From Sporosarcina sp. FSL K6-1522 (GTDB lineage: Bacteria; Bacillota; Bacilli; Bacillales_A; Planococcaceae): 64,000 bases of DNA. The first letter of the stretch is position 1; every line of letters starts with the position of its first letter. The stretch lies in contig NZ_CP152019.1 of the NCBI RefSeq assembly GCF_038622445.1, positions 434,001-498,000 on the forward strand, read 5' to 3'. Below are positions 53,199 through 62,827 of this stretch, piece by piece. Under the pieces are notes generated by a model. It had not been told where the DNA came from, made no database searches, and saw nothing but the letters and a program-made list of their open reading frames with translations. A program made the position numbers and the translations under genes.

Positions 53199-53753
53199 TT
53201 ATAACCAAGTCGTTTTGTCAGCAAATGGTGTACGTTTTTTTGCAGAAGTGATTTCTTCAGCCGGGTACCCGATACAGAGCGTTCCTACCAATTGCTCTTT
53301 GTCTGATGCTCCGATGAATGTATGCAACGCTGTGTCATGTACTAACCCCACACCACGTGTACGCCATACCATACCTAATCCTAGCTGCTCCGCCATTAAC
53401 CACATCGACATAATAGCGCCACTCACCGCGAATGTATTGTCTTTCGTCGCTCCCTCATCCCCGTCCACAATAGCGGAAGTCACGACAATAATCAGCGGTG
53501 TCTTAGTAATCGCCTCCATTGAGCTTTCTACTAAATGTGGTTTGGTCGGGAAACGTTGTTCTAAATAATCGAGTGCCACTTGTTCATAACGCTGTAAACT
53601 GTCGCCTTGCAATACATAGAAGTGCCAAGGTTCGCGCATGCGATCATTCGGCGCATACGTTGCTGCTTCTAATAATGTCTCAATTTTTTCCCGTTCGACT
53701 TCATCCGTTTTAAACTGGCGAATCGCACGGCGTTTTTTCATTGCTTCTAACAT
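53199..53753 (-). CDS. cbiY: CbiY-type nitroreductase-family flavoprotein
   Basis: A 184-residue nitroreductase-family protein: KKRRAIRQFKTDEV at the FMN-phosphate site, YAPNDRMREPWHFYVL, and late RTRGVGLVHDTALHTFIG. Its place between cobA and the adenosyltransferase gene matches cbiY of Bacillus megaterium, for which a function is not firmly known. BluB, which makes dimethylbenzimidazole, belongs to the same superfamily but has a different flavin-site signature, so I do not call it BluB. A cobalt-reducing flavin role is possible. Confidence 0.82.
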   Translation of the reverse strand: MLEAMKKRRAIRQFKTDEVEREKIETLLEAATYAPNDRMREPWHFYVLQGDSLQRYEQVALDYLEQRFPTKPHLVESSMEAITKTPLIIVVTSAIVDGDEGATKDNTFAVSGAIMSMWLMAEQLGLGMVWRTRGVGLVHDTALHTFIGASDKEQLVGTLCIGYPAEEITSAKKRTPFADKTTWL

Positions 53754-54508
53754 TTTGCATGCCCCTTTTCTTCAAACCAAGCAATTTCTTCACGCACATT
53801 GACGACATCTCCCACTAAAATCATCGATGGATTGGAGATCTGGTGATGTTGAATGTCTTGCGCAATCGTAGCAAGAGTACCTGTAATCGTCCGCTGGTTT
53901 TCCGTTGTGCCCCATTCAATCACCGCAACAGGGGTTGTTTCACTTCTACCATTGACTATTAAACTTTTCGTAATATGTGAGATATTGCCGACACTCATAT
54001 AAAATGCCACGGTATCGATTTGAGCAAGTGCTGACCAGTTCAAGAAATCGTTCCCTTTCTCTGCACGGCCATGACCTGGCACAATCGCAAAGCTTGCGGC
54101 ATGATCGCGGTGTGTCACTGGAATTCCTGCATAAGCAGGGGCCGCAATTCCTGCTGAAATGCCCGGAACAATTTCAAATGGAATACCCGCTTGCCGTAAA
54201 ATCGCAGCTTCTTCTGCGCCGCGTCCAAAAACAAATGGATCGCCGCCTTTTAAGCGAAGTACATGCTTGCCAAGATTGGCCTGTTCCACAAGCGTGCGGT
54301 GGATTTCATCCTGAATCATGCCATGTTTACCTGGCTCTTTCCCACAATAAATCAGCTCAGTATCTACTTTTGCATGCTTTAATAACTCCGCATTCACCAA
54401 GCGATCATATAAAATCACATCTGCTTGTTGAATACATTCTAATCCTCGAATCGTCAGTAGTTTTGGGTCACCTGGACCTGCCCCTACAATGTATACAAAT
54501 CCACTCAC
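53747..54508 (-). CDS. cobA: Uroporphyrinogen-III C-methyltransferase (CobA/SUMT)
   Basis: A 253-residue tetrapyrrole methylase with VYIVGAGPGDPKLLTIRG at the very N-terminus, LYDRLV, LRLKGGDPFVFGRGAEE and PGISAGIAAPAYAGIPVTHRD, all SUMT marks. It makes precorrin-2, the branch point of siroheme and cobalamin. The start is GTG 54508, four bases after AGGAGAAAG and overlapping the sirC stop (GTGA); the open frame to 54547 lacks a site. It precedes cbiY. Confidence 0.92.
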   Translation of the reverse strand: MSGFVYIVGAGPGDPKLLTIRGLECIQQADVILYDRLVNAELLKHAKVDTELIYCGKEPGKHGMIQDEIHRTLVEQANLGKHVLRLKGGDPFVFGRGAEEAAILRQAGIPFEIVPGISAGIAAPAYAGIPVTHRDHAASFAIVPGHGRAEKGNDFLNWSALAQIDTVAFYMSVGNISHITKSLIVNGRSETTPVAVIEWGTTENQRTITGTLATIAQDIQHHQISNPSMILVGDVVNVREEIAWFEEKGHAKC

Positions 54509-55134
54509 TGGCTTTCTCCTATCCGCTGTTGTAGCCATGCTTGACACTTTCGCTCTTCACCTTGTTCAAACCACTGCAAAATTTGTGGATCTAGCAATTC
54601 AGCCAGTCGTTGTTTTTTCGCCTCTCCATCAAACACCTGTAAAATTTGCTGACGCGCTTCCTTTAAAAATGTCACATACGCCGCGTAATGATCTCCGAAT
54701 TGCTCCGCCAAGTCAGCCTTTACTTTACGTGTTAAACCAGGACTGGCTCCAGACGTCGATACTGTCACAACAAAGCCGCCCCGACGAACGACTGCCGGAT
54801 TGATAAAATCCACACGTCCTTTGGCATCCGCACGACTGAGTAATTGCCAATGCTGCGTCGCTTCTTCTACTGCATTGTTCACTTCTTCTTCATCCGTCAC
54901 TGCGAATACTAATGCGGCATCGTCCAAATCAGCAGGTTCGAACATTTTCTCTTGCCATGTCACAAGTCCTTCATTCACGTACTGTTGTATAGTCTCTGTC
55001 ACTGCCGGGCTAATAACTGTTATCTGCGCTTTTGTCGGCAGTAAAGCTTCAATCTTTTGACGTGCGACATGGCCGCCACCAACAATGACAACTTTTTTAT
55101 AATCTATATCCATTAACAGTGGGAAATAGTTCAT
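54505..55134 (-). CDS. sirC: Precorrin-2 dehydrogenase (SirC/CysG N-terminal family)
   Basis: A 209-residue protein of the SirC/Met8/CysG-B family. It has NYFPLLMDIDYKKVVIVGGGHVARQKIEALL with the NAD motif, DDAALVFAVTDEEEVN, and VSTSGASPGLTRKVKADLAEQF. It oxidises precorrin-2 to sirohydrochlorin, which CbiX then charges with cobalt. The Bacillus megaterium cobalamin operon lists only a cysG-A gene at this place, so presence of this gene here makes the pathway self-contained. It overlaps cbiA upstream by four bases. Confidence 0.9.
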   Translation of the reverse strand: MNYFPLLMDIDYKKVVIVGGGHVARQKIEALLPTKAQITVISPAVTETIQQYVNEGLVTWQEKMFEPADLDDAALVFAVTDEEEVNNAVEEATQHWQLLSRADAKGRVDFINPAVVRRGGFVVTVSTSGASPGLTRKVKADLAEQFGDHYAAYVTFLKEARQQILQVFDGEAKKQRLAELLDPQILQWFEQGEERKCQAWLQQRIGESQ

Positions 55135-56489
55135 TGTTCATCCTCCAAACATGCTGTCAACCAATTTTCTACGAGCTGTGGATTCGACGCAAAATGGAAA
55201 TGTGTAAAGCCCGCTACAAGATTTTGGTGTAAATAACCTTCTTGTTGCGCGCGGAACCGACCTTTACTAAAATAAGCAGGCTTTGTATGCTCCCCCTCAT
55301 ATGCTGAGTAATGGAACTCATGCCCTTTTGCCTGCGTCTTTTCATCGATTAAGAAATTGCCGGCAACACCCGTGATTTCTCTATAACCAAGTGCAGCTCG
55401 CTTGTCTTGCATACGCACACGTCCCGGAATCACCCCGAGCATTGGGTAGACCCCGGCCCCTCGATCCACGATTTCCTCTGTCAGATACATAAAACCGCCA
55501 CATTCAGCCAATGTCGGCAGACCTCGATTGATTGCATTTTGAATGGATGTCCTCGCTTTTTCGTTTTTTGCCAATTGTCCGGCGAATTCTTCTGGGAATC
55601 CCCCACCGATATACAACCCTTGTGCTTCTATAGGGACTTCTTCATTTTGTAAGGGGGAGAAAAAGTGCAAGGTTGCACCATTTGCGCGCAATAATTCGAA
55701 ATTCTCTTCATAGTAAAAGTTGAAAGCTGCATCCTTCGCAACCGCAATATGAACTTCTGGCTTTTCTGGCTGAACATCAAAAATCGATGCAGTTATTTCT
55801 ATCGCTTGTGCTTGCGTAATGTCTAGTAACTGCTCAATATCCACCGTTTCCTCAATAGCTGTTGCTAGGCTGTCAAAATAGGAATCCAAATCCCCACGTT
55901 CAATGGCCGGCACTAAACCTAAATGACGACTTGGCATCGGAGGGACAGCATCCTTTGGCAAATAACCAATGACAGGAATACCACATTCTTTTTCGATGGC
56001 TGTTTTAACAATATCAAAATGACTCTTACTACCCAATTGGTTGGCAATAACCCCAACGATATTGGCGTTGTCATCTAGCAGTTGGAAGCCTTTTACAATT
56101 GCCGCTACACTTCTTGCCATACTTGCCGCATTGACAATTAAAATGACGGGGCTTTCTGTAATCTCACTAATATCTGCAGCTGATCCTTCATTTGACAATG
56201 GAGATTTGCCATCATAAAAGCCCATCACACCTTCAATCATCGCGACGTCTATATCTCGGCTTGCTCTTGCAACAATTGCACGAATGACATCATGCCCCAT
56301 CATGAAACTATCAATGTTTCGAGAGGGACGTTTGGTGACAGCAGTATGATACGTTGGATCAATATAGTCTGGGCCACATTTAAAGCCTTGAACTGTTAAC
56401 CCCCGCTTCATCAGTGCACGCATGATTCCAATCGTGAACGTCGTTTTCCCTACACCGCTTCCTGTACCCGCTAGCACAAATCGATTCAT
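55131..56489 (-). CDS. cbiA: Cobyrinic acid a,c-diamide synthase (CbiA)
   Basis: A 452-residue enzyme with an N-terminal ATP-binding half (VLAGTGSGVGKTTFTIG, GFKCGPDYIDP, EGVMGFYDG) and a C-terminal glutamine amidotransferase half with the nucleophile Cys in LAECGGFMYL, plus a later His. It amidates the a and c side chains of cobyrinate. The start is ATG 56489, eight bases after GAGGAG and overlapping the cbiG stop as ATGA; the GTG at 56498 would sit in that site. Confidence 0.94.
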   Translation of the reverse strand: MNRFVLAGTGSGVGKTTFTIGIMRALMKRGLTVQGFKCGPDYIDPTYHTAVTKRPSRNIDSFMMGHDVIRAIVARASRDIDVAMIEGVMGFYDGKSPLSNEGSAADISEITESPVILIVNAASMARSVAAIVKGFQLLDDNANIVGVIANQLGSKSHFDIVKTAIEKECGIPVIGYLPKDAVPPMPSRHLGLVPAIERGDLDSYFDSLATAIEETVDIEQLLDITQAQAIEITASIFDVQPEKPEVHIAVAKDAAFNFYYEENFELLRANGATLHFFSPLQNEEVPIEAQGLYIGGGFPEEFAGQLAKNEKARTSIQNAINRGLPTLAECGGFMYLTEEIVDRGAGVYPMLGVIPGRVRMQDKRAALGYREITGVAGNFLIDEKTQAKGHEFHYSAYEGEHTKPAYFSKGRFRAQQEGYLHQNLVAGFTHFHFASNPQLVENWLTACLEDEQ

Positions 56490-57622
56490 TGTCCGCACTC
56501 CTCAAAATTGACACGTGCAATGGACACCGTCACATTGCCACTTTTCTTTTTCTCTAAGACCCACTCTGTCGCATTCGCATAACGCAATGCTGCCGGCTCA
56601 CTCACACCATAGGCGCCTGTGTATTTAAAGACCGTTTCTGATGGATTCAACAGTGGCATTTCATTGAGCTGCTCTGGCGTATATGTCACAAACGACCAAT
56701 TATGCTTGGCGGTTAAGTCCAGCAAACCTACCTCGTCTTTTTTCAAATCAATCGTCGCGACCGCTTTCACACTTTTTTTACTCAAACGTAGTTCCGCCAA
56801 TGTCTCGTCTACAACTTGTTCAATTTCCTCTACAGTCGTTCCACGATTACAACCAATGCCAAGCACAATGGATTTCGGACGATAAATCACACCATTGTCC
56901 AGCAACACTTCCTCATGCGCTTCGATGATTCGATCCGTAATGAGCAAGGTGGCTTGTGGCTTTGCCTGAATTGCTGCTGTCGTCGATGGATAGATATTCA
57001 AGTTGTCTGGCATCGCACGATCATGCATCCACCAGTTTTTCTCTCCTGTTTCTTGCACAATGGCAACATGCTCTTCATTGACAACCGATGCACTTACCGG
57101 TAACAATTTTTCTTGACTATCCCACATCCAACCAAACTTGGCGCCGAATAAATCGACGGGGATTGTTTTTTGCACATCAGATGCCGTTGTGACAACAGGC
57201 GTGGCACCAATCGCATTGGCAAATTCATACGTTAGCTCATTGGCCCCACCAATATGACCGGATAATACACTGATAACATATTGACCGAGATCATCGACAA
57301 CTAATACAGCAGGATCTGTCATTTTATCCACCATAATCGGCGCAATCATGCGCACAACCGCACCAAGGGATATGACACAGATAACCCCTTTATATTGCTG
57401 GAACAATGCAGGCAGTAATAAGCGTACCGTGCCATCAAATAATTGAATATGGCGCGTCTCTTCGTCGCCTTTTGCAAACTTTTTCATATAGTACAAGTCT
57501 GCATACGGGAACTTTTCCATATAACTTCTGGCATTGACGACCCCGTGTTTCGTAATGGCTACGAGAGCATACGGTTTGCGCTTGTCGACGACAGGGATTT
57601 CCCCTTCGCGTAATTCAATCAT
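56486..57622 (-). CDS. cbiG: Cobalt-precorrin-5A hydrolase (CbiG)
   Basis: A 378-residue protein with an N-terminal CbiG domain (HIQLFDGTVRLLLPALFQQY, VRMIAPIMVDK, DDLGQYVISVLSGHIGGANELT) and a C-terminal CobE-like domain (VLGIGCNRGTTVEEIEQVV, FKYTGAYGVSEPAAL). It opens the lactone ring of cobalt-precorrin-5A and releases acetaldehyde. It overlaps cbiF upstream by eight bases. The ring-contraction route is the anaerobic one. Confidence 0.93.
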   Translation of the reverse strand: MIELREGEIPVVDKRKPYALVAITKHGVVNARSYMEKFPYADLYYMKKFAKGDEETRHIQLFDGTVRLLLPALFQQYKGVICVISLGAVVRMIAPIMVDKMTDPAVLVVDDLGQYVISVLSGHIGGANELTYEFANAIGATPVVTTASDVQKTIPVDLFGAKFGWMWDSQEKLLPVSASVVNEEHVAIVQETGEKNWWMHDRAMPDNLNIYPSTTAAIQAKPQATLLITDRIIEAHEEVLLDNGVIYRPKSIVLGIGCNRGTTVEEIEQVVDETLAELRLSKKSVKAVATIDLKKDEVGLLDLTAKHNWSFVTYTPEQLNEMPLLNPSETVFKYTGAYGVSEPAALRYANATEWVLEKKKSGNVTVSIARVNFEECGQ

Positions 57623-58400
57623 CTGCCTTCACACCTTTTCGGAAGCCGTGCGTAAATGTTTTATCATACAGTTTTGAACGATACTCTTTTTCATGGATAT
57701 GCGGATCTAATGCCCAACCTGCCAAAATCATCGCATGCTTACGAATACCATTGACACGCATCGCTTCGTCTAATTCAATCAGGGTTGTTTGCACAATCTT
57801 TTCATCTGGCCATGTCGCACGCTGCACAACTGCCACTGGCGTATCATCTGCCCAGCCCGCCGCTTGCAATTCTTTAACAATTTTCTTTGTCAATGTCGCA
57901 CTTAAAAACATCGCAATCGTACAATGATGACCGGCCAATGCTTGTAATTTTTCGCGCTCTGGGACAGGTGTACGCCCTTCTGCTCGCGTTAAAATAAGAG
58001 TTTGTGTTAAATCAGGGACTGTCAACTCTGCACCGACTGCCGCTGCCGCTGCAAAAACAGAACTGACACCAGGCACGACCTCATAGCCAATGTCATGTTG
58101 TTTCAGTAGCGCCACTTGCTCCATTGTGGCTCCGTACATCGCTGGATCTCCCGTATGTAAACGGACAACCGTTTTTCCTGCATTGACACGTTCAACGATA
58201 CAATCGACCATCTCCTGTAGATGCATCCCCGCTGTACGAATCACTTCCGCGGATTCCTTCGCTTCCTCCACTAACGTTTCGCTGACAAGTGAATCGGTAT
58301 ACATGACGACATCCGCTGTTTGTACCAACTTCAACCCTTTTACCGTGATTAAGTCGGGATCTCCGGGGCCTGCCCCGACAATCCAAATTTTCTTCGTCAT
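57615..58400 (-). CDS. cbiF: Cobalt-precorrin-4 C11-methyltransferase (CbiF)
   Basis: A 261-residue tetrapyrrole methylase starting [22 protein letters not shown], with VMYTDSLVSETLV, VVRLHTGDPAMYGATMEQVALL and PGVSSVFAAAAAVGAELTVP, the CbiF/CobM pattern. It methylates C11 of cobalt-precorrin-4. The ATG overlaps the cbiL stop (ATGA). A cluster of three tetrapyrrole methylase genes lies in this part of the operon. Confidence 0.94.
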   Translation of the reverse strand: MTKKIWIVGAGPGDPDLITVKGLKLVQTADVVMYTDSLVSETLVEEAKESAEVIRTAGMHLQEMVDCIVERVNAGKTVVRLHTGDPAMYGATMEQVALLKQHDIGYEVVPGVSSVFAAAAAVGAELTVPDLTQTLILTRAEGRTPVPEREKLQALAGHHCTIAMFLSATLTKKIVKELQAAGWADDTPVAVVQRATWPDEKIVQTTLIELDEAMRVNGIRKHAMILAGWALDPHIHEKEYRSKLYDKTFTHGFRKGVKADD

Positions 58401-59101
58401 TTGCGCACCACCATACAGGATAAGTAATTTAAATCGGCACCTCGGAGTTCATTTGTCTTCCAAATCACTTCTTCGTCAGAAGTTACCTTCGTAACGACAT
58501 GCGTGTTTTCTAGCAAACTCATTTCTTCCAGTAAATCCAACATCGGATCTAGCACTTTTGCGATTTTAATAAAAACAATCGCATCATGGCTTTCAATCAC
58601 TCGGCGCATCTCTTCCATATCCTCCGTAGCCGGAATCATGGCGACATGATCATCACCTTCAGCTAGCGCAATACCTAGTCGATTGGCAGTCCCATTAAAT
58701 GACGAAATGCCAGCGATTGTTTCAATCGGAACATCTGGATGCACTGTTTTCATTAATTTCATCAAATGAATAAAGGTGCTGAACAACATCGGGTCCCCTT
58801 CTGTCACAAACGCTACATCCTTGCCTTGCGCTAAATAGCCGTAAATTTCTTCCGCTGATTTTTCCCACGCAGCACGCAATGTCTCTTCGTCTTTCGTCAT
58901 AGGAAATACTAAACCAAGCATCTCTTTTTCCGCTGGGTTAATATACACATCAACAATACGATGAGCATACGATTTACTGCCTCTTAGTTTTTTCGGATAC
59001 GCAATAACCGGGCACTCTTGTAATTTACGAAATGCTTTTACTGTGATTAATTCCGGATCTCCTGGTCCAACGCCTAATCCATATAATTTTCCTATGCTCA
59101 T
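58397..59101 (-). CDS. cbiL: Cobalt-precorrin-2 C20-methyltransferase (CbiL)
   Basis: A 234-residue tetrapyrrole methylase with [59 protein letters not shown] and [23 protein letters not shown]. The [11 protein letters not shown] start and lengthened loop after it are those of CbiL/CobI. It methylates C20 of cobalt-factor II or precorrin-2. The start ATG overlaps the cbiET stop as ATGA. Confidence 0.93.
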   Translation of the reverse strand: MSIGKLYGLGVGPGDPELITVKAFRKLQECPVIAYPKKLRGSKSYAHRIVDVYINPAEKEMLGLVFPMTKDEETLRAAWEKSAEEIYGYLAQGKDVAFVTEGDPMLFSTFIHLMKLMKTVHPDVPIETIAGISSFNGTANRLGIALAEGDDHVAMIPATEDMEEMRRVIESHDAIVFIKIAKVLDPMLDLLEEMSLLENTHVVTKVTSDEEVIWKTNELRGADLNYLSCMVVRK

Positions 59102-60306
59102 TCATTCGTTCCTTTCTTTGCCGTAACAATATAAATTGGATTTAACGGTTCAAAACGCGTTAAATGTAAAATCGGTTTACTTCTTGATAGTTGCGCCTGT
59201 AAGATGGATACTTCACAACCTAATGCTTTTAGATGTTGCATGGCTTCCGCCAAATTTTCTATCGTAGCGATATTCATCACTAGGCGACCATTGGGCTGCA
59301 GACGCGTGATGCACGTTTCTAGTAAATGCTCCATATTCCCGCCGTTGCCGCCAATAAAGATGGCATTTGGATCAGGGAATTCTTCTAGGCGATCCGGTGC
59401 TTTTCCGAGGACTGCTGTAAAATCGGCTCGATGTTTTAGCTGATTTTCCAAACAGTTTTCAAGGTCACCTTCATTTTTCTCAATGGCATACACGGCCCCT
59501 TCACGTGCGATTTTTGCTGCTTCAATCGCAACAGATCCCGTGCAAGTGCCGATGTCCCAAACGATGCTCGTTTCTTTCAACTCAAGCTCTTGCAAGCACA
59601 GCGTACGAATTTCTTTTTTCGTGATTAACCCTTTATCCGGCTTCCGCTGAAGAAATGCATCATCCGGAATGCCAATTGAAGAGCGTTCAATTACTGTGCG
59701 CTGCTTTAGAATGACCACATTTAAAGGTGAAAAAGGAGCTTGCTCCATGTCATCTAATGAAAGAAAACGACAACGCTCATCTTCCCCCTGTAGATTCTCT
59801 GCAACGAATGCATCGTATTCCGTCATATTGTAACGTTTTAAATAAGCTGCAATGGCTTGCGGCGAATTCGTGTCATCTGTTAAGACGGCTACTTTTTTAC
59901 GACCGTCTATTTTCTGTGCAAAGCCTTTAATAGAACGACCGTGCAAGCTGACGATATACGCATCTTGCCAACTTTCCTGCATATTTGAAAAAGCAAGCTG
60001 GACTGAGCTCGTATAAGGATAAATCTCCAATGAGATTTTTTTCGCAAGCACACTCCCAAGTCCGTAAAACAGTGGATCACCGGATACTAAAATAACGACA
60101 TTGCGCGTTTCTTCCTGCAAGTCGGCTACTAATGCCGATAAACCGCCTTTAATCACTCTTTTCTCTTTTTTAAAAGAAGGAAAAAATTGTAGATGACGTT
60201 CGCCGCCGACTAAAACGTCACATTCATGAATCCACTCTATGTATTGTGGGAGTAATCCTGCCGCGCCATTATCCCCTATACCAATCATTTTCATCCAATT
60301 TGTCAA
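59098..60306 (-). CDS. cbiET: Fused cobalt-precorrin C5/C15-methyltransferase/decarboxylase (CbiET)
   Basis: A 402-residue fusion. The N-terminal half is a CbiE tetrapyrrole methylase ([39 protein letters not shown]), and the C-terminal half a CbiT class I methyltransferase ([38 protein letters not shown]). It methylates C5 and C15 and decarboxylates the C12 acetate. The start may be TTG 60306, with a GGAAAGG upstream, or ATG 60294; either way it overlaps cbiD. Confidence 0.93.
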   Translation of the reverse strand: MTNWMKMIGIGDNGAAGLLPQYIEWIHECDVLVGGERHLQFFPSFKKEKRVIKGGLSALVADLQEETRNVVILVSGDPLFYGLGSVLAKKISLEIYPYTSSVQLAFSNMQESWQDAYIVSLHGRSIKGFAQKIDGRKKVAVLTDDTNSPQAIAAYLKRYNMTEYDAFVAENLQGEDERCRFLSLDDMEQAPFSPLNVVILKQRTVIERSSIGIPDDAFLQRKPDKGLITKKEIRTLCLQELELKETSIVWDIGTCTGSVAIEAAKIAREGAVYAIEKNEGDLENCLENQLKHRADFTAVLGKAPDRLEEFPDPNAIFIGGNGGNMEHLLETCITRLQPNGRLVMNIATIENLAEAMQHLKALGCEVSILQAQLSRSKPILHLTRFEPLNPIYIVTAKKGTNE

Positions 60307-61405
60307 TATTCTCAGCCTTTCCTAGACAGTCTCCGTTCATGGCATATATACTAGTTGACACTTTTATATCCGCCTGCATATGATTCAGTGCGTAATAACA
60401 GCAATTTTTACAAAGAGACTCGAAGTATGCTTCATTTCCTTGAAGGATTTCCCCGACTTGCGAGGCGGTATTTGCCTGCAAAATTTCCTGCTGTGTCTCT
60501 TCATCGACACCTACCCGATTTGCCAATTCCGCCAAAAATTCAAAGCTGATTGGCGCACTTTTTGAGTGAACCATCATAACGCCTCGCGCTAACTTTGAAA
60601 ATTTCCCCATCATTCCTACGAGAGAGACTTGAGGGATTTTTTGACGTGCAATATGTTTCAGCGTAAAACCAATGAAATCGCCCATTTCTATAAATGCTTC
60701 TTCCGGTAAATGTGGATACTGTTTCAAAGCATACTTTTCGCTACGCCCGCCCGTCGTAATAACTAAATGCTGGCATCCAGCTTCTTTTGCAACGCTAATC
60801 GCTTGCTCGATACTTGCCATATAAGCAGAACTTGAGAAGGGCACGACCGTTCCGCGTGTTCCTAATATCGAAATGCCGCCGAGTATACCTAGACGGCCAT
60901 TCAATGTCTTTTTGGCAATTTCTTCTCCGTCAGGCACAGAAATGACTACGTCAATTCCACGATTTATTTGATAGTGTTCGATTCCTTCTTGCGCGACGCC
61001 CAATATCATCTTTCGCGGCACCGGATTAATAGCCGCCTGGCCAACGGGTACAGGAAGTCCGGCTTTCGTTACCCGCCCTACGCCAATCCCGCCGTCCAGA
61101 TGGATACCTTTTTCTTTAGAATAAAAAACAGTACTTTGAATTCTCGCTTTGTGTGTAGCGTCTGGGTCATCTCCGGCATCTTTAATCGTTTCACACATAA
61201 TGCCGCCTTCTACTTCTTCAAACGCTGATACTTTAAATGTCGCATACTGGCCAATCGGTAAGTAAATGGTGACTTCTTCCGGCACCCGTCCCGTCACCAG
61301 CCCTTGCAAGGCCGCCTTTGTCATCGCTGTTGCACAAGAACCTGTTGTATAGCCATGCCGCATTTGTGAAGGATCTTTTTTAGTTCGTTTGTTTTGCACG
61401 CTCAT
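60269..61405 (-). CDS. cbiD: Cobalt-precorrin-5B C1-methyltransferase (CbiD)
   Basis: A 378-residue enzyme starting at ATG 61405. [21 protein letters not shown] is followed by a long beta-rich part with [16 protein letters not shown] and GIGRV-like [17 protein letters not shown], and by [23 protein letters not shown] and [15 protein letters not shown]. These are CbiD marks. It methylates C1 of cobalt-precorrin-5B. It overlaps cbiC upstream by 26 bases and cbiET downstream by up to 38 bases, the longest overlap in this operon. Confidence 0.93.
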   Translation of the reverse strand: MSVQNKRTKKDPSQMRHGYTTGSCATAMTKAALQGLVTGRVPEEVTIYLPIGQYATFKVSAFEEVEGGIMCETIKDAGDDPDATHKARIQSTVFYSKEKGIHLDGGIGVGRVTKAGLPVPVGQAAINPVPRKMILGVAQEGIEHYQINRGIDVVISVPDGEEIAKKTLNGRLGILGGISILGTRGTVVPFSSSAYMASIEQAISVAKEAGCQHLVITTGGRSEKYALKQYPHLPEEAFIEMGDFIGFTLKHIARQKIPQVSLVGMMGKFSKLARGVMMVHSKSAPISFEFLAELANRVGVDEETQQEILQANTASQVGEILQGNEAYFESLCKNCCYYALNHMQADIKVSTSIYAMNGDCLGKAENIDKLDENDWYRG

Positions 61406-62060
61406 CCGCCATAATCGAAATGGCATTCAGTGCAGCTACCGTCACTGTACTGCCACCCTTTCTCCCTATATTTGTAATGAATGGAATCCCTTCGAGAATG
61501 GCTAATTCCTCTTTCGACTCCGCAGCTGAAACAAAGCCTACTGGCATACCAATGATTAAGTCCGGTTTGGCGACACCATTTTTAATTAAACGAATTAACT
61601 CTAACAACGCAGTTGGCGCATTCCCAATCGCATATATCCCACCCTCTTGTAAACGCGTGGCTTTTTGCATAGAAATGATGGCACGCGTTGTTCCTTGTGC
61701 CTTCGCTTCTTTCGAGACATCCTCATCCGCAATATAACAATGTAAATCCCCACCGTGCTTTTGGAAGCGTTTGCGTCCTGAACCACTCTCAATCATCTGT
61801 ACATCCGCCACGACATGACGACCTGCTAAAATCGACTGAATACCCGCTTCTAGCGCATCAGGTGTGAAAACCATGCTACGTCCTAACTCAAAATCAGCCG
61901 AAGCGTGAATGACACGACGAACGACTAACCATTGCTCATCTGTAAATGGATGTTCACCCATCTCTTCTTTAATCATTGCAAAACTGTGATCATAAATCTT
62001 ATCTGGGTCTACCGTAAGCGGGACAAATTTTGTATTAAAGTCCATGTTTGGATTCTTCAT
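61380..62060 (-). CDS. cbiC: Cobalt-precorrin-8 methylmutase (CbiC)
   Basis: A 226-residue protein with RRVIHASADFELGRSM, containing the conserved His that moves the methyl group, VADVQMIESG, IGNAPTALLELIRLI, and PDLIIGMPVGFVSAAESKEEL. It shifts the C11 methyl to C12 to give cobyrinate. AGGAGG precedes the ATG by ten bases, and the ATG overlaps the cbiJ stop as ATGA. Confidence 0.94.
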   Translation of the reverse strand: MKNPNMDFNTKFVPLTVDPDKIYDHSFAMIKEEMGEHPFTDEQWLVVRRVIHASADFELGRSMVFTPDALEAGIQSILAGRHVVADVQMIESGSGRKRFQKHGGDLHCYIADEDVSKEAKAQGTTRAIISMQKATRLQEGGIYAIGNAPTALLELIRLIKNGVAKPDLIIGMPVGFVSAAESKEELAILEGIPFITNIGRKGGSTVTVAALNAISIMADERAKQTN

Positions 62061-62818
62061 TTTAAAAAACCTCCTAATAGTTGAGTAACTTTCTCGAATG
62101 ACGTACCAAAATTATCATATTGAACCTTTGGTCGTTTAATTAAAATCACGGGGATTTCCAACTGAAGAGCAGCTGATATTTTCTCATCTACAGAACCGAC
62201 TTTACCGCTTTCTTTAGTGATCATTAAAGTGACATTATATTGCTCACATAATGACTTATTGAGTGATTCTGAAAATGGACCTTGGATGGCAACGATGTCC
62301 TTTTGTTTGATCCCTAACCGATTGCACTTCTCCATATTCTCCAAGTTGGGAAGCATACGGCAGATCAGCCGAATGTCATCACATAATAAGTGTTTTGCGA
62401 AAACTTCTAGCGTCTTACTACCTGTTGTTAACATGATGGTCCCTTTATGTGCTTGCGCCAATTTGGCCGCCTCTTCATAATCTTCCACCTCTGTAATCAG
62501 TGGAGAAATAAACTCTTCTTTCGGGCGCTCATAGCGAATATAAGGAATATCACATGCTTTTGCCGCTGCCATCGCGGTTTTCGACGCTTCTTCTGCATAC
62601 GGATGACTGGCATCCACTACACAAGTCATTTCATGCTTCTGAATGATCGCCACCATATCATTCACTGATAACCGCCCCACCTGATAAGCAATATCGTTGG
62701 CCCGTAAGCTCTCGGCTGCAGATTCTGTCACGACTGTCGCTAACAAAGAATAGCCCTGTCTTTGTAAATGAATCGCCAATTCCCTAGCATCACTAGTACC
62801 TGCTAAAAATAAAATCAT
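62057..62818 (-). CDS. cbiJ: Cobalt-precorrin-6A reductase (CbiJ)
   Basis: A 253-residue NAD(P)H-dependent reductase of the CbiJ/CobK family. It begins MILFLAGTSDARELAIHLQRQG, with VDASHPYAEEASKTAM, YIRYERP, IMLTTGSKTLEVFAKHL, QGPFSESLNKSLCEQYNV and TKESGKVGSVDEKISAA, all standard blocks. TAGGAGG lies before the ATG. It follows cbiH60 by nine bases. Confidence 0.93.
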   Translation of the reverse strand: MILFLAGTSDARELAIHLQRQGYSLLATVVTESAAESLRANDIAYQVGRLSVNDMVAIIQKHEMTCVVDASHPYAEEASKTAMAAAKACDIPYIRYERPKEEFISPLITEVEDYEEAAKLAQAHKGTIMLTTGSKTLEVFAKHLLCDDIRLICRMLPNLENMEKCNRLGIKQKDIVAIQGPFSESLNKSLCEQYNVTLMITKESGKVGSVDEKISAALQLEIPVILIKRPKVQYDNFGTSFEKVTQLLGGFLK

Positions 62819-62827
62819 ACAATCCTC

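Noticed and set aside
53199..53753. BluB (dimethylbenzimidazole synthase)
   Set aside because: The protein is of the nitroreductase superfamily but its flavin-site segment is of the general type, and operon position matches cbiY.
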